Notes under the pieces: model-generated
Seen by the model: only the letters and a program-made list of their open reading frames with translations
What the model was told of the DNA's origin: nothing
Databases searched by the model: none
Shown: positions 9,026-17,587 of the stretch, one piece after another
Layout of the letters: each line of letters begins with the position of its first letter
Position numbering within the stretch: the stretch's first letter is position 1
Origin: Reyranella sp.
GTDB lineage: Bacteria; Pseudomonadota; Alphaproteobacteria; Reyranellales; Reyranellaceae
Assembly (NCBI RefSeq): GCF_017305915.1
Contig: NZ_JAFKJN010000010.1
Coordinates: 186,001-250,000, forward strand
Length of the DNA: 64,000 bases
Reading direction: 5' to 3'
Made by a program: the position numbers and the translations under genes

Positions 9026-9723
9026 GCCGGCGCAACCCGTTCGACCCGGGCTTCGAGCAGCTGCCCGAGACGCTGCCGATCTTCCCGCTGTCGGGCGTGT
9101 TGCTGCTGCCGGGCGGCAAGCTGCCGCTCAACATCTTCGAGCCGCGCTACCTGGCGATGATCTTCGATTCGCTGGCCGGGCATCGCATGATCGGGATGGT
9201 GCAGCCGATGCAGCCCGGCGGCTTCGCCGGCGACGGCATGCCCGCCCCGGACGGCAGGCCCAAGGTGCATCGCGTCGGCTGCGCCGGCCGCATCGTCAGC
9301 TTCAGCGAGACCGAGGACGGCCGCCTGCTGCTGGCGCTCTCCGGCGTCTGCCGCTTCGAGATCGGCCGCGAGCTCGACCTGGCGCAGGGCGGCTATCGCC
9401 GCGTGTCGTCGCTGTTCGCGCCCTACCGCGCCGATCTCGAGAACCCCGACGAGCCGGTCGAGCTCGACCGCGAGCGTATGATGGCGGCGCTGGCCGCCTT
9501 CTTCCGCGGCCGCAAGCTCTCGACCGACTGGGAGGCGGTGAAGCAGGCCGCCGACCGCAACCTGGTCACGTCCTTGTCCATGGTCCTGCCGTTCGGGCCG
9601 GCCGAGAAGCAGGCCTTGCTCGAGGCCCAGGACACCACCGCCCGCGCCAAGCTGCTGACCAGCCTGCTGGAGATGGGCGCCTTCGGCCAGCCGCCGGAAT
9701 CCACACCGCAGCGGGCGAACTGA
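9022..9723 (+). CDS. LON peptidase substrate-binding domain protein
   Basis: Protein of 233 residues made of a stand-alone N-terminal LON (PUA-like) domain without the AAA+ or protease domains. Typical features are [29 protein letters not shown] and GCAGRIVSF, then an all-helical C-terminal half. Such proteins are thought to bind polypeptides, and some are proteolysis cofactors; the function here is unproven. It starts at GTG, overlapping the stop of the thioredoxin-TPR gene (GTGA). That coupled pair is common in alphaproteobacteria and suggests a joint protein-quality role. Confidence 0.9.
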   Translation: MSRRNPFDPGFEQLPETLPIFPLSGVLLLPGGKLPLNIFEPRYLAMIFDSLAGHRMIGMVQPMQPGGFAGDGMPAPDGRPKVHRVGCAGRIVSFSETEDGRLLLALSGVCRFEIGRELDLAQGGYRRVSSLFAPYRADLENPDEPVELDRERMMAALAAFFRGRKLSTDWEAVKQAADRNLVTSLSMVLPFGPAEKQALLEAQDTTARAKLLTSLLEMGAFGQPPESTPQRAN

Positions 9724-9740
9724 TCGGCTATAATCGGGGC

Positions 9741-9956
9741 ATGACTGAAGCGGAGCGCCCTTCCGAGACCAGACGCGGCGGCGTCGATCCGAAACTGCTG
9801 GAAATCCTGGTCTGCCCGGCGACGCACGGGCCGCTGGAATACGACGCGGCGGCCGGCGAGCTGATCAGCCGCAAGGCCGGGCTCGCCTACCCCATCCGCG
9901 ACGGCATCCCGATCATGCTGGTGAGCGAGGCGCGCCCGCTGAAGGACGTGCCGTGA
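9741..9956 (+). CDS. Trm112 family protein
   Basis: Small protein of 71 residues of the Trm112/YcaR family ([14 protein letters not shown], then [14 protein letters not shown]). Eukaryotic Trm112 activates methyltransferases; bacterial homologues have undefined partners. The second Cys of the zinc-binding CPxC is Thr here (C-P-A-T), so zinc binding is probably lost. It lies 17 bases after the LON gene, and its stop overlaps the GTG start of the DUF971 gene. Confidence 0.9.
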   Translation: MTEAERPSETRRGGVDPKLLEILVCPATHGPLEYDAAAGELISRKAGLAYPIRDGIPIMLVSEARPLKDVP

Positions 9957-10372
9957 GCCCGGCCGACGGCTTCCCCAAGTCGGTGCCCGCCGCCGGCACT
10001 TACGAGGGCAACGACGCGCCGTGGCCCGAGGAGCTGCGCGTCTTCCAGGGCGAAGGCCGCATCGAGATCGATTTCACCGACGGCAGGAAGTGCAGCCTGC
10101 CGGCCGAGTATCTCAGGGTCGAGAGCCCCTCGGCCGAGGTGCAGGGCCATGGCGGCCCGGCGACCAGGAAGATCGTCGGCGGCCGCCGGCACGTGAAGAT
10201 CGCGGGCGTCGAGCCGGTCGGCCACTACGCCATCCGCATCATCTTCGACGACAAGCACGATAGCGGCATCTACAGCTGGTCCTACCTGCGCGAGCTGGCC
10301 GACACCTACGAGGAGCGCTGGGCCACCTACCGGGCCGCGCTGCTCCTGCACGGCCAGAGCCGCGATCCCTGA
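9953..10372 (+). CDS. DUF971 domain protein
   Basis: Protein of 139 residues with a DUF971 domain, the fold found as the N-terminal domain of gamma-butyrobetaine hydroxylase. The characteristic segment is [18 protein letters not shown], followed by [19 protein letters not shown]. Stand-alone DUF971 proteins have been linked to iron-sulfur carrier proteins, but that is not shown here. It starts at a GTG overlapping the Trm112 stop and ends three bases before the FAD monooxygenase. Confidence 0.88.
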   Translation: MSPADGFPKSVPAAGTYEGNDAPWPEELRVFQGEGRIEIDFTDGRKCSLPAEYLRVESPSAEVQGHGGPATRKIVGGRRHVKIAGVEPVGHYAIRIIFDDKHDSGIYSWSYLRELADTYEERWATYRAALLLHGQSRDP

Positions 10373-10375
10373 ACG

Positions 10376-11659
10376 ATGAAAGTCGTCATCGCCGGAGCGG
10401 GCATCGGCGGCCTGAGCGCCGCGATGTGCCTGAAGCGCGCCGGCTTCGAGGTCGAGGTGTTCGACCAGGTGAGCGAGCTCAAGCCGCTCGGCGTCGGCAT
10501 CAACATCCAGGCCGGTGCGGTGCGCATTCTGTCGAGCCTCGGGCTGGAGCCGGCGCTGGCCGCGACCGGCATCGAGACGCGCGAGCTGCGCTACGCCAAC
10601 CGCCACGGCCAGACCATCTGGGCCGATCCGCGTGGCCGCCATGCGGGGTTGCCGTGGCCGCAATTCTCGATCCATCGCGGCGAATTGCAGATGATCCTGT
10701 TCGAAGGTGCCAAGCGCATGCTGGGCGCGGACGGGATCAAGTTCGGCCGCCGCATCGTCTCGTTCGAGCAGAAGGGCGGCAAGGTCATCGCGCGCTTCGC
10801 CGATCGCGACGGCAAGACCATCGAGACGGCGGAAGCCGACATCCTGGTCGGCGCCGACGGCATCCATTCGGCGGTGCGCGCGCACTTCTATCCCGACGAG
10901 GGCCCGCCCAAATGGCAGGGCATCCTGATGTGGCGCGGCGTCACCGTCGGCAAGCCCTATCTCGGCGGCGCCAGCATGGTGCAGGCCGGCCATCACACCC
11001 AGAAGTTCGTCTGCTACCCGATCAGCCGCGCCCATGCCGAGCGCGGCGAAGCACTGATCAACTGGATCTGCGACCTCTACCAGGGCCCGCACGCCGCGCC
11101 GCCGCGCGAGGACTGGAACAAGCCGGGCAAGCTCGAGGATTTCCTGCCGCGCTACAAGGGCTGGGACTTCGGCTGGCTGAACGTGCCCGAGGTGATCCGC
11201 AACGCCCACACCATCCTGGAATTCCCGATGGTCGACCGCGATCCGCTGCCGCGCTGGAGCCACGGCCGCATCACCCTGCTGGGCGACGCGGCGCACCCGA
11301 TGTATCCGATCGGCTCCAACGGCGCCTCGCAGGCGATCATCGACGGCGAGGCGCTGACGCAGGAGCTGTCGGCCGGTGGCGATCCGGAAGCGGCGCTGCA
11401 GCGCTACGAGCAGCGCCGCCTGCCGCCGATGGCGCGCATCGTCGAGAGCAACCGCAAGAAGGGCATCGACGTGATGCTCGACCTCGTCGAGGACCGTGCG
11501 CCGCAGGGCTTCACCGATCTGGGGAGCGTGCTGCCGGCAGCTGAGCTGGAGCGCATCGTCGGCGACTACAAGAAGCTGGCGGCGCAGGACCGCGAGACGC
11601 TGCTGCGGCTGGCGGCTGAGCAAAAAGAAACCGGCCCCTCTCGGGACCGGCCGTGGTAG
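10376..11659 (+). CDS. FAD-dependent aromatic-type monooxygenase
   Basis: Class A flavoprotein monooxygenase of 427 residues that uses FAD and NAD(P)H to hydroxylate aromatic-type substrates. The dinucleotide motif G-A-G-I-G-G is at residues 7-12, the second FAD motif GDAAHPMYPIGSNGASQAI near residue 303, and the middle motif ILVGADGIHSAVR is present. It resembles PhzS/salicylate-hydroxylase-type proteins, often annotated flavin-dependent oxidoreductase. The substrate is unknown. The last codons overlap an imperfect hairpin at 11632-11651 that may help terminate transcription; a family A repeat follows. Confidence 0.9.
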   Translation: MKVVIAGAGIGGLSAAMCLKRAGFEVEVFDQVSELKPLGVGINIQAGAVRILSSLGLEPALAATGIETRELRYANRHGQTIWADPRGRHAGLPWPQFSIHRGELQMILFEGAKRMLGADGIKFGRRIVSFEQKGGKVIARFADRDGKTIETAEADILVGADGIHSAVRAHFYPDEGPPKWQGILMWRGVTVGKPYLGGASMVQAGHHTQKFVCYPISRAHAERGEALINWICDLYQGPHAAPPREDWNKPGKLEDFLPRYKGWDFGWLNVPEVIRNAHTILEFPMVDRDPLPRWSHGRITLLGDAAHPMYPIGSNGASQAIIDGEALTQELSAGGDPEAALQRYEQRRLPPMARIVESNRKKGIDVMLDLVEDRAPQGFTDLGSVLPAAELERIVGDYKKLAAQDRETLLRLAAEQKETGPSRDRPW

Positions 11660-11744
11660 CGGTTTAAACCGGTCATCACATCACCGGCCGCCACCGGGAA
11701 GGACTATGGCATCTGACGATGACGGGATTATGGCACTAACCCTT

Positions 11745-11887
11745 CCTCCCCTTCGCGGAATTCGCGAAGGGGAGGTGCCCCCGTCATACGGGGGCGGAGG
11801 GGTCATGAGCCACGGTCTGCGGCCTATGACCCCTCCGTCGGCGTATGACGCCGACACCTCCCCTTGGCGGACTCCGCCAAGGGGAGG
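11745..11887. repeat. Palindromic mosaic repeat, family A copy 2
   Basis: 143 bp. The outer hairpins are CCTCCCCTTCGCGG with its complement and CCTCCCCTTGGCGG with its complement. Inner blocks are CCCCGTCATACGGGGG, GAGGGGTCAT, ATGACCCCTCC and GTCGGCGTATGACGCCGAC. The stems are kept while their bases differ from other copies. It ends 12 bases before the murJ start codon. Confidence 0.88.
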
Positions 11888-11899
11888 AAGTGACTGCCC

Positions 11900-13486
11900 A
11901 TGAGTCTCGGCCGGTCGATCTTCACGGTCGGCAGCTTCACCCTGCTGTCGCGCCTCGTGGGCTTCGTGCGCGACATCGTGTTGTCGGCCATTCTGGGCTC
12001 GGGGCCGATTGCCGACGCCTTCATCGTGGCCTTCCGCCTGCCCAACTTCTTCCGCCGGCTGTTCGCCGAGGGCGCCTTTTCGGCGGCCTTCGTGCCCTTG
12101 TTCGCGGGCGAGCTGCAAGGCGAGGGCCGCGCCCAGGCGCTGGTCTTCGCCCGCCAGGCGCATGCCTGCCTGCTGATGGTGCTGGTGCCGTTCTCGGTGC
12201 TGATGATCATCGCCATGCCCGGGGTGATCTGGCTGCTGGCGCCGGGCTTCACCGACGACCAGTCGATCTTCGATCAGGCCGTCACTTTTGGCCGCATCAC
12301 CTTCCCCTACCTGGTGTTCATCTCCCTCGCCTCGCTCTATGGCGGTGTGCTGAACGGCATCGACCGCTTCGCCGAGGTCGCCTTCACGCCGGTGCTGCTG
12401 AACGTGGCGCTGATCGGCTGCGTGCTCGGCCTCACGCCGGTGCTGCCCGATGCCGGTTACGCCGCCTCGATCGGCGTCGCCCTGGCGGGCTTCCTGCAAT
12501 GGCTGTGGCTGCTGTTCTCGTGCTGGCGCGACGGCGTCAGCATGACGCTGGTGCGGCCGCGCCTCACCGAGAAGGTGCGCCGCCTGGTCAAGCTCGCGAC
12601 GCCGGTGGCGATCGGCGGCGGCGCGCAGCAGGTCAGCTCCATGCTCGAGGTGGTGTGGGCGTCGCTGCTGCCGGCGGGCTCGATCGCCGCGCTGTACTAC
12701 GCCGACCGCATCGCCCAGCTGCCGCTCGGCGTGATCGGCATCGCCATCGGCACCGCGCTGTTGCCATTGCTCGCCCGCCAGCTGCGTGCCGGCGCCGACG
12801 AGGCGGCGATGGCCAACCAGAACCGCGCCATCGAGTTCGGCCTGCTGTTCAGCCTGCCCGCCACCGCGGCGCTGTGGATCCTGTCCGAGCCGGTGATCCG
12901 TGTGCTGTTCGAGCACGGCAAATTCGGTCCGGACGATACCGTACGCACCGCCGGCGCGCTCGGCGCCTACGCCGTCGGCCTGCCCGCCTTCATGCTGGTC
13001 AAGGCGCTGACGCCGGGCTTCTTCGCCCGCCACGACACGCGCACGCCGCTCTACATCGCGCTGGCCGCGATCGTGCTCAACTTCGCGCTGAATGCCGCCT
13101 TCATCCTCGGCACCAATCTAGCCCAGGTCGGTATCGCGCTGGCGCAATCCCTGTCGGGCTGGGTCAATGCGCTCCTGCTCGCCGCCGTGCTGCTGAGCCG
13201 CGGCCACTGGCTGCCCGATCCGCGCCTCAACCAGCGGACCTGGCGGATGGCGCTGGCGACCATCGGCATGAGCGCCGCCCTCGCCGGCCTGCTGCTCATG
13301 CTGCGGCCGGCGCTGGCACATCCCGACCTGATGGGCGTCGTCGCCCTGCTCGGCGTCTGCGCGCTGGGCGGGCTTGTCTACGGCGCGCTGGGTGCGGCGC
13401 TGGGCGTGATGAAGCTGTCGGAGATGCGCTTCCTGCTGCGCCGCCAGCCCGGTGTCAGACCAGCCGACCCAACCGAACAACCGTGA
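11900..13486 (+). CDS. murJ: Lipid II flippase MurJ
   Basis: Integral inner-membrane protein of 528 residues in the MOP superfamily that flips lipid II for peptidoglycan synthesis. Typical features are the N-terminal TLLSRLVGFVRDIVLSAILG, ADAFIVAFRLPNFFRRLFAEGAFSAAF (with the family's conserved charged residues) and about 14 hydrophobic segments. Length fits the family. The C-terminal 32 bases overlap the 3' end of the convergent aspartoacylase-like gene. A palindromic repeat lies directly upstream, so transcription must start within or upstream of it. Confidence 0.95.
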   Translation: MSLGRSIFTVGSFTLLSRLVGFVRDIVLSAILGSGPIADAFIVAFRLPNFFRRLFAEGAFSAAFVPLFAGELQGEGRAQALVFARQAHACLLMVLVPFSVLMIIAMPGVIWLLAPGFTDDQSIFDQAVTFGRITFPYLVFISLASLYGGVLNGIDRFAEVAFTPVLLNVALIGCVLGLTPVLPDAGYAASIGVALAGFLQWLWLLFSCWRDGVSMTLVRPRLTEKVRRLVKLATPVAIGGGAQQVSSMLEVVWASLLPAGSIAALYYADRIAQLPLGVIGIAIGTALLPLLARQLRAGADEAAMANQNRAIEFGLLFSLPATAALWILSEPVIRVLFEHGKFGPDDTVRTAGALGAYAVGLPAFMLVKALTPGFFARHDTRTPLYIALAAIVLNFALNAAFILGTNLAQVGIALAQSLSGWVNALLLAAVLLSRGHWLPDPRLNQRTWRMALATIGMSAALAGLLLMLRPALAHPDLMGVVALLGVCALGGLVYGALGAALGVMKLSEMRFLLRRQPGVRPADPTEQP

Positions 13487-14396
13487 CGCCCGGCCGCAAC
13501 GGCCGATTCGAGGACGGCATCACCAGCACGCAGTTGTCGTAGGGCGTGGTCACCGGCTCGCCGTCGTCGTGGCCCAGCACGGTGCCGGCCGTGGCGATCG
13601 TCTCCTGGCCTTCGAAGTGGCGCACCGGCGTGAAGTTGCCGCGCTTGGTGGCGATCGCATGCGTGACCTCGACCACCCGCTGCCTGGCCGGCGTCGGCTG
13701 CTTCCAGTCGGCCGGCAGGTCGGCCGGCTCGACGATGCCTGTCACGGCGAGGAAGCGCGCCGTCACGTCCTTGGCCACCGTCACCGACGAGGCCCGCCAG
13801 TGCTGGCCGGTCTCGATCAGCAGCGCGTTCTTCGGGCTCTTGGGATCGCCGAAGCCGCCATAGTCGCGCATGCGCATGCCGGCGGCGTGGCCGGCATCGG
13901 CGATGATGTCGACCGGCGCGCCGACCTTCTTCGCGAGCTCGGCGCCCTTGGCGAGCGGTCCCGCCAGCATCAGCGGCACGCCGTCGTCGTGCATCGAATG
14001 GAGATCGAGCAGCAGGTCGGCGCGCTCGACGAACGGCCTCACCACCTGGGCGCGGCGCGTCTCGGCCGTCGTCGCCGGCTGATCGAGCCGGCCCCAGGTG
14101 CGATTGAAATCCTCGTCGATCATGCGCGACTTGAACGGCGTGCGCGGATCGAAGGAGTGATAGGCGTCGATATTGTTGAAGCCCAGGATCAGCGCGCCGC
14201 TGCGCGGCCGCAGCCCCTTCTGCAGCAGCGCATCGACCACGATCGCGCCCGAGACCTCGTTGCCGTGGGTCAGCGCCGCCACCATCACGGTCGGCCCGGG
14301 CTTGCCGCTGTCGAAGACATGGATGTAGGGCGCCGCACCCTTCTCCCACCTGCGCAGCTCGGGGAAGGCGAATTCGATCGGCGGGCTGTCGGACAT
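13455..14396 (-). CDS. Succinylglutamate desuccinylase/aspartoacylase family deacylase
   Basis: Zinc carboxypeptidase-fold (M14-like) deacylase of 313 residues. Zinc ligands are visible as His44 and Glu47 in THGNE and His133 in DLHSMHD; a DFNR motif sits at 96-99. Family members hydrolyse N-acyl amino acids such as N-acetylaspartate or N-succinylglutamate. The substrate is not predictable and no arginine-succinyltransferase genes are nearby. Its 3' end overlaps murJ by 32 bases on the opposite strand. Confidence 0.9.
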   Translation of the reverse strand: MSDSPPIEFAFPELRRWEKGAAPYIHVFDSGKPGPTVMVAALTHGNEVSGAIVVDALLQKGLRPRSGALILGFNNIDAYHSFDPRTPFKSRMIDEDFNRTWGRLDQPATTAETRRAQVVRPFVERADLLLDLHSMHDDGVPLMLAGPLAKGAELAKKVGAPVDIIADAGHAAGMRMRDYGGFGDPKSPKNALLIETGQHWRASSVTVAKDVTARFLAVTGIVEPADLPADWKQPTPARQRVVEVTHAIATKRGNFTPVRHFEGQETIATAGTVLGHDDGEPVTTPYDNCVLVMPSSNRPLRPGVTVVRLGRLV

Positions 14397-14460
14397 GAAA
14401 CCTCCAGCCCTCGGTATAGATCATTCGTCAAATCGCACACAACCGGGCCGGCGCGCAGAA

Positions 14461-14488
14461 GCCCGCCACGCGACGGACGCGGGCGGGC
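14461..14488 (-). terminator. Hairpin after the frameshifted small-protein gene
   Basis: Stem GCCCGCC/GGCGGGC with a 14-base loop, read on the minus strand, 17 bases after the stop at 14505. Only a weak TTCT tract follows, so termination may be inefficient. The same stem sequence is used after the neighbouring paralogue. Confidence 0.5.
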
Positions 14489-14504
14489 TCCCGGTGTGCA
14501 ACGA

Positions 14505-14889
14505 TCAGCGGATGCGGTCGCCGCGGCAGTTGTGCCTGCGGCCGTACTCATCCTTGATGGTGGCGGCGTTCGTCGGGCCGCACTGATCGCCCATCGGCCT
14601 GCGCCTGCTGCATCGGCATCGGCTGCGCATAACCGTAGCCGGGTTGCACGCCCTGCTTCATCTCGGCCTTGGTCATGCTCGAGGACTGGCAGCCAGCAGG
14701 CGCCGCCTGGTTGGCGGTCGGGCCGGACGTGTCGGGGCTACCGACGCAGGGACCGCCGGTATAGGCCATCTTCTCGTTCGAAAAGGCCACGGGGCCGCAT
14801 TTGGTGTGGACCACGCTTTGGGCATTGGCCGCGACCAGCGGCACGGCAAAGGCGATCGCGGCGGTGATCAGAAGTGTCCAGGTGCACAT
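14505..14889 (-). pseudogene. Small secreted Cys-containing protein, frameshifted paralogue
   Basis: The reading frame starts at 14889 (signal peptide MCTWTLLITAAIAFAVPLVAANA, good GGGGGAGG ribosome site) and runs to 14548, where the tail becomes GRSVRPDERRHHQG. One frame over, 14505-14600 encodes DQCGPTNAATIKDEYG then RRHNCRGDRIR, matching the C-terminus of the intact paralogue at 15072-15473 (CGPSNVAAITDEYG, then HKYNCRGDRIR). The gene therefore has a one-base frameshift around 14590-14605. This is either a true mutation giving a 113-residue altered protein or a sequence error. Family function is unknown. Both copies keep paired Cys, TKCG and an EMKQG segment. Confidence 0.75.
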
Positions 14890-15013
14890 GCTTTCAGCCT
14901 CCCCCTTCAGTTCTCGCGCAGGTGTCGGCAACGAACCTCGACATGGCAGCGTTGCGCCGCTTTTTTTGACCCCGGCCCTGGGAACCACCGAAAAGCCACT
15001 CGCCACTCGCGGC

Positions 15014-15052
15014 GCAAAGAAGAAGCCCGCCGGGAGGCTGTTCACGGCGGGC
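15014..15052 (-). terminator. Rho-independent terminator
   Basis: Stem GCCCGCC/GGCGGGC (15046-15052 with 15025-15031) read on the minus strand, followed by TTCTTCTTTG. It sits 20 bases after the stop of the small secreted protein gene at 15072. Confidence 0.72.
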
Positions 15053-15071
15053 TTCCCTGCGCGCGGCCGTG

Positions 15072-15473
15072 TCAGCGGATGCGGTCGCCGCGGCAGTTGT
15101 ACTTGTGGCCGTATTCGTCGGTGATGGCGGCGACGTTGGAGGGGCCGCACGACGTATTGGCCATCGACGCGTAGCCCGGGCCGGCCGAGACCGCCTGGGT
15201 CTGCACCGGCGCAGTTCCTTGCTTCATTTCCTGCTTCGTTATCGTCGTCGAATTGGGGCCGGCGACTGTTGGGGTCGCGGCACCGACGGTCCCGCCGCCG
15301 GTGGCCTCGGCACCGACGCAGGGAACGCTCACGTACATCATTTTGTCGGTCGACCAGCCCTCCGCACCGCACTTGGTGCCGGGATGGCCACCGGTTTGTG
15401 CCATCGCCGCCGCGACTGGAACGACGAGAGCGAGCACAGTACTCGTGATGAGAACAGTCTGAACGCGCGTCAT
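15072..15473 (-). CDS. Small secreted Cys-containing protein (intact paralogue)
   Basis: Protein of 133 residues of no recognised family. The signal peptide is MTRVQTVLITSTVLALVVPVAAAMA. The mature part has Cys in TKCG, VPCVG, TSCGP and YNCRG, suggesting two disulfides, with Thr/Ala/Gly-rich linkers and a conserved end DEYGHKYNCRGDRIR. AGGAGA lies seven bases before the ATG at 15473; an upstream in-frame start at 15521 lacks support. A frameshifted relative lies 183 bases downstream. Each gene has its own terminator-like hairpin built on the same 7-bp stem, so the duplication included the flank. Confidence 0.75.
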   Translation of the reverse strand: MTRVQTVLITSTVLALVVPVAAAMAQTGGHPGTKCGAEGWSTDKMMYVSVPCVGAEATGGGTVGAATPTVAGPNSTTITKQEMKQGTAPVQTQAVSAGPGYASMANTSCGPSNVAAITDEYGHKYNCRGDRIR

Positions 15474-15697
15474 GATCTGTCTCCTTTCTCTACCCGCTCC
15501 CCGGATCGGGATGCCCGACAAATGTCGTAACGGTGCCGCGCGTTGCAGGCGTGACAGCCAATTGTAAGCTTCACATCACCAGCTACGCCGCCCGGCGGCG
15601 CCGATGGTCGCGATCGCACCGCTGTTGAAGGCAAGAGAGGCGGACTCGATGCCGTCGCTGAAGACGATGCCGCTCGACAGAGCGCGGCCGCTGCGGC

Positions 15698-17491
15698 TCA
15701 GGTCTCGCGATACCAGTCGGCGAGCTGCCAGGTGTTGTTGTCCCAGCCGGTCAGCTCGCAGATCAGCTTGTCCTTGGTGCCGGCGACGCCGGGCCGCGCG
15801 ACCACCGGGATGACGACGTGGTCGTTCACCGCCATCTCGTTGCACTTGATCAGGAGCGCCGCGCGCTTCAGTGGATCGAGCTCGACCTGGGCGGCCTTGT
15901 GGGTCTCGTCGTACTCCGGGCTCGACCAGCGCGTGATGTTGCGGCCCTGCCACTTGTTGGCCTTGGCAGAGACCTCCGTCGACAGGAACTGGCGCAGGAA
16001 GACCTCGGGATCGGGCTGCTGCGGCCCGTTGTTGTACATCTGCAGGTCCGAATAGAAGTGCGGGTAGGTGTCGGGGTTGGCAACGTCGGACGAGAAGAAC
16101 ACCGCTGCCGTGACCGCCTTGACCTCGATGTCGATGCCGGCCTTCTGGCAGGCCTGCTTGACGATCGCCTGCGTCTTCTGCCGCGGCTGGTTGATCGAGG
16201 TCTGGTAGACGAACTTCAGCTTCTTGCCGTCCTTCTCGCGGACGCCGTCGGCGCCCTTCTTCCAGCCGGCCTTGTCGAGGATCTCGTTCGCCTTGTCGAC
16301 GTTGAACTCGTACGTCGTCGTCTTCGACGCGAAGCGCTCCGGATAGTTGATGAAGTTCGGCACGGCGATGCCGGTGCGGCCGTAGATGTATTTCTGCACC
16401 GAGTCCTTGTCGACCAGCAGTGCCAGCGCCCGGCGCACCTCGGGATACTGCAGCGTTGAATGCCTGGTGCCGAGCTTGGAACGCTCGCCGTCGATCTCGG
16501 TCCACGGATCGGTGAAGTTGATCTGGATGTGCTCGATGCCGCCGCCGGGCGTGATCGTGACCTTGCCTTTGCCGCCCTTCTCGAGCCGCTGCAGGATCTC
16601 GTCCTCGACCTGCAGGTTCCAGGCGAAGTCGTACTCGCCGGTCTGCAAGACAGCGCGCGCCGCCGACACGGCATCGCCGCCGCCCTTCATCTCGATCGCA
16701 TCGAAATGCGGCTTGTTGGCCTGGTGGTAGTTGGGGTTGATCGCGCCGGTCACCATGTCGCCCGGCTTGAAGTCCTTGAACATGTAGGGACCGGTGCCGA
16801 CCGGCTTGAGGTTGGTCGGCGCCTCGCGCGACTTGGCGCCGATATAGTCGGCGAACAGGTGCCTGGGGATGATGCAGCCCGCCGCCGCCACGAAGGTGTC
16901 GGCCCAGAACGGCGTCGGCTTGGGGAATTTCACGGTGACGGTGTGGTCGTCGACTTTCTCGACCTCGACGTCCTTGTAGGAGCCGCTGGTGACCGCCGAG
17001 GTTTCCGGATTGCGTGCATACTGCCAGGTGAAGACGCAGTCGTCGGCGGTGAACGGCTTGCCGTCGTGCCAGGTCACGCCCTTCTTGAGCTTCCAGGTCA
17101 CCGACTTGCCGTCGGCGGCCAAAGTGCCGTCCTCGCGGCCCGGGATCGCCTCGGCGAGGATCGGACGCAGGTTGCCGTCGGCGTCCCAACCGGCCAGCGG
17201 CTCGTAGAAGAGACGCGAGCCGTCCTGGTCCTTGGTGCCGGTCGCGAAATGCGGATTGAGCAGGGTCGGCGCCTGCCACCACAGCACCTTGAGCAGTCCG
17301 CCGCCGCCGCGCCTGGTCGGCTTGTAGGTCGGCCGCTTCGGCTGCGCCATCGCCACGCCGGCATACGCCAGGAGCTGCGTCGCCAGCGGCGCCGTCAGAC
17401 CCACCATCGCCATTCGCTTGACGAAGCCGCGGCGCGACAGCCGCCCCGCCTTCACCTGGTCGATCAGACCACGCAAGCCCCGTTCGTCCAT
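15698..17491 (-). CDS. Family 5 (oligopeptide-type) ABC solute receptor, Tat-exported
   Basis: Periplasmic receptor of 597 residues of the DppA/OppA family (family 5 solute-binding). The N-terminus carries a twin-arginine signal, LSRRGFVKRM at residues 18-27, followed by a hydrophobic stretch ending AYAGVAMAQ. Family motifs include RPILAEAIPG, VTWKLKKGVTWHDGKPFTADDC and a C-terminal lobe with YPEVRRALALLVDKD. No permease or ATPase genes adjoin it, so it is an orphan receptor or serves a transporter elsewhere. Ligands could be peptides, nickel, opines or other small solutes. The 15474-15697 stretch holds no other gene I can support. Confidence 0.92.
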   Translation of the reverse strand: MDERGLRGLIDQVKAGRLSRRGFVKRMAMVGLTAPLATQLLAYAGVAMAQPKRPTYKPTRRGGGGLLKVLWWQAPTLLNPHFATGTKDQDGSRLFYEPLAGWDADGNLRPILAEAIPGREDGTLAADGKSVTWKLKKGVTWHDGKPFTADDCVFTWQYARNPETSAVTSGSYKDVEVEKVDDHTVTVKFPKPTPFWADTFVAAAGCIIPRHLFADYIGAKSREAPTNLKPVGTGPYMFKDFKPGDMVTGAINPNYHQANKPHFDAIEMKGGGDAVSAARAVLQTGEYDFAWNLQVEDEILQRLEKGGKGKVTITPGGGIEHIQINFTDPWTEIDGERSKLGTRHSTLQYPEVRRALALLVDKDSVQKYIYGRTGIAVPNFINYPERFASKTTTYEFNVDKANEILDKAGWKKGADGVREKDGKKLKFVYQTSINQPRQKTQAIVKQACQKAGIDIEVKAVTAAVFFSSDVANPDTYPHFYSDLQMYNNGPQQPDPEVFLRQFLSTEVSAKANKWQGRNITRWSSPEYDETHKAAQVELDPLKRAALLIKCNEMAVNDHVVIPVVARPGVAGTKDKLICELTGWDNNTWQLADWYRET

Positions 17492-17587
17492 GGGAATGCC
17501 TCCCCGCCAAATTGTGAAACCGCCCTGACGCTCCGGCTTATGTGCAAGATGCGTGCAAGGCGATGGAAGCAGGCTGCAGCGCCGCCG

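Noticed and set aside
13455..13486. Convergent overlap of murJ and the deacylase as a sign of a false gene
   Set aside because: Both proteins are recognisable family members of normal length. A 32-base tail overlap is acceptable in compact genomes.
15576..15697. Coding-like minus-strand stretch (SGIVFSDGIESASLAFNSGA) after the family 5 receptor
   Set aside because: It is only in frame with a shadow frame of the receptor gene, has no start of its own and no partner upstream. It may be a gene remnant, but that is not supportable.
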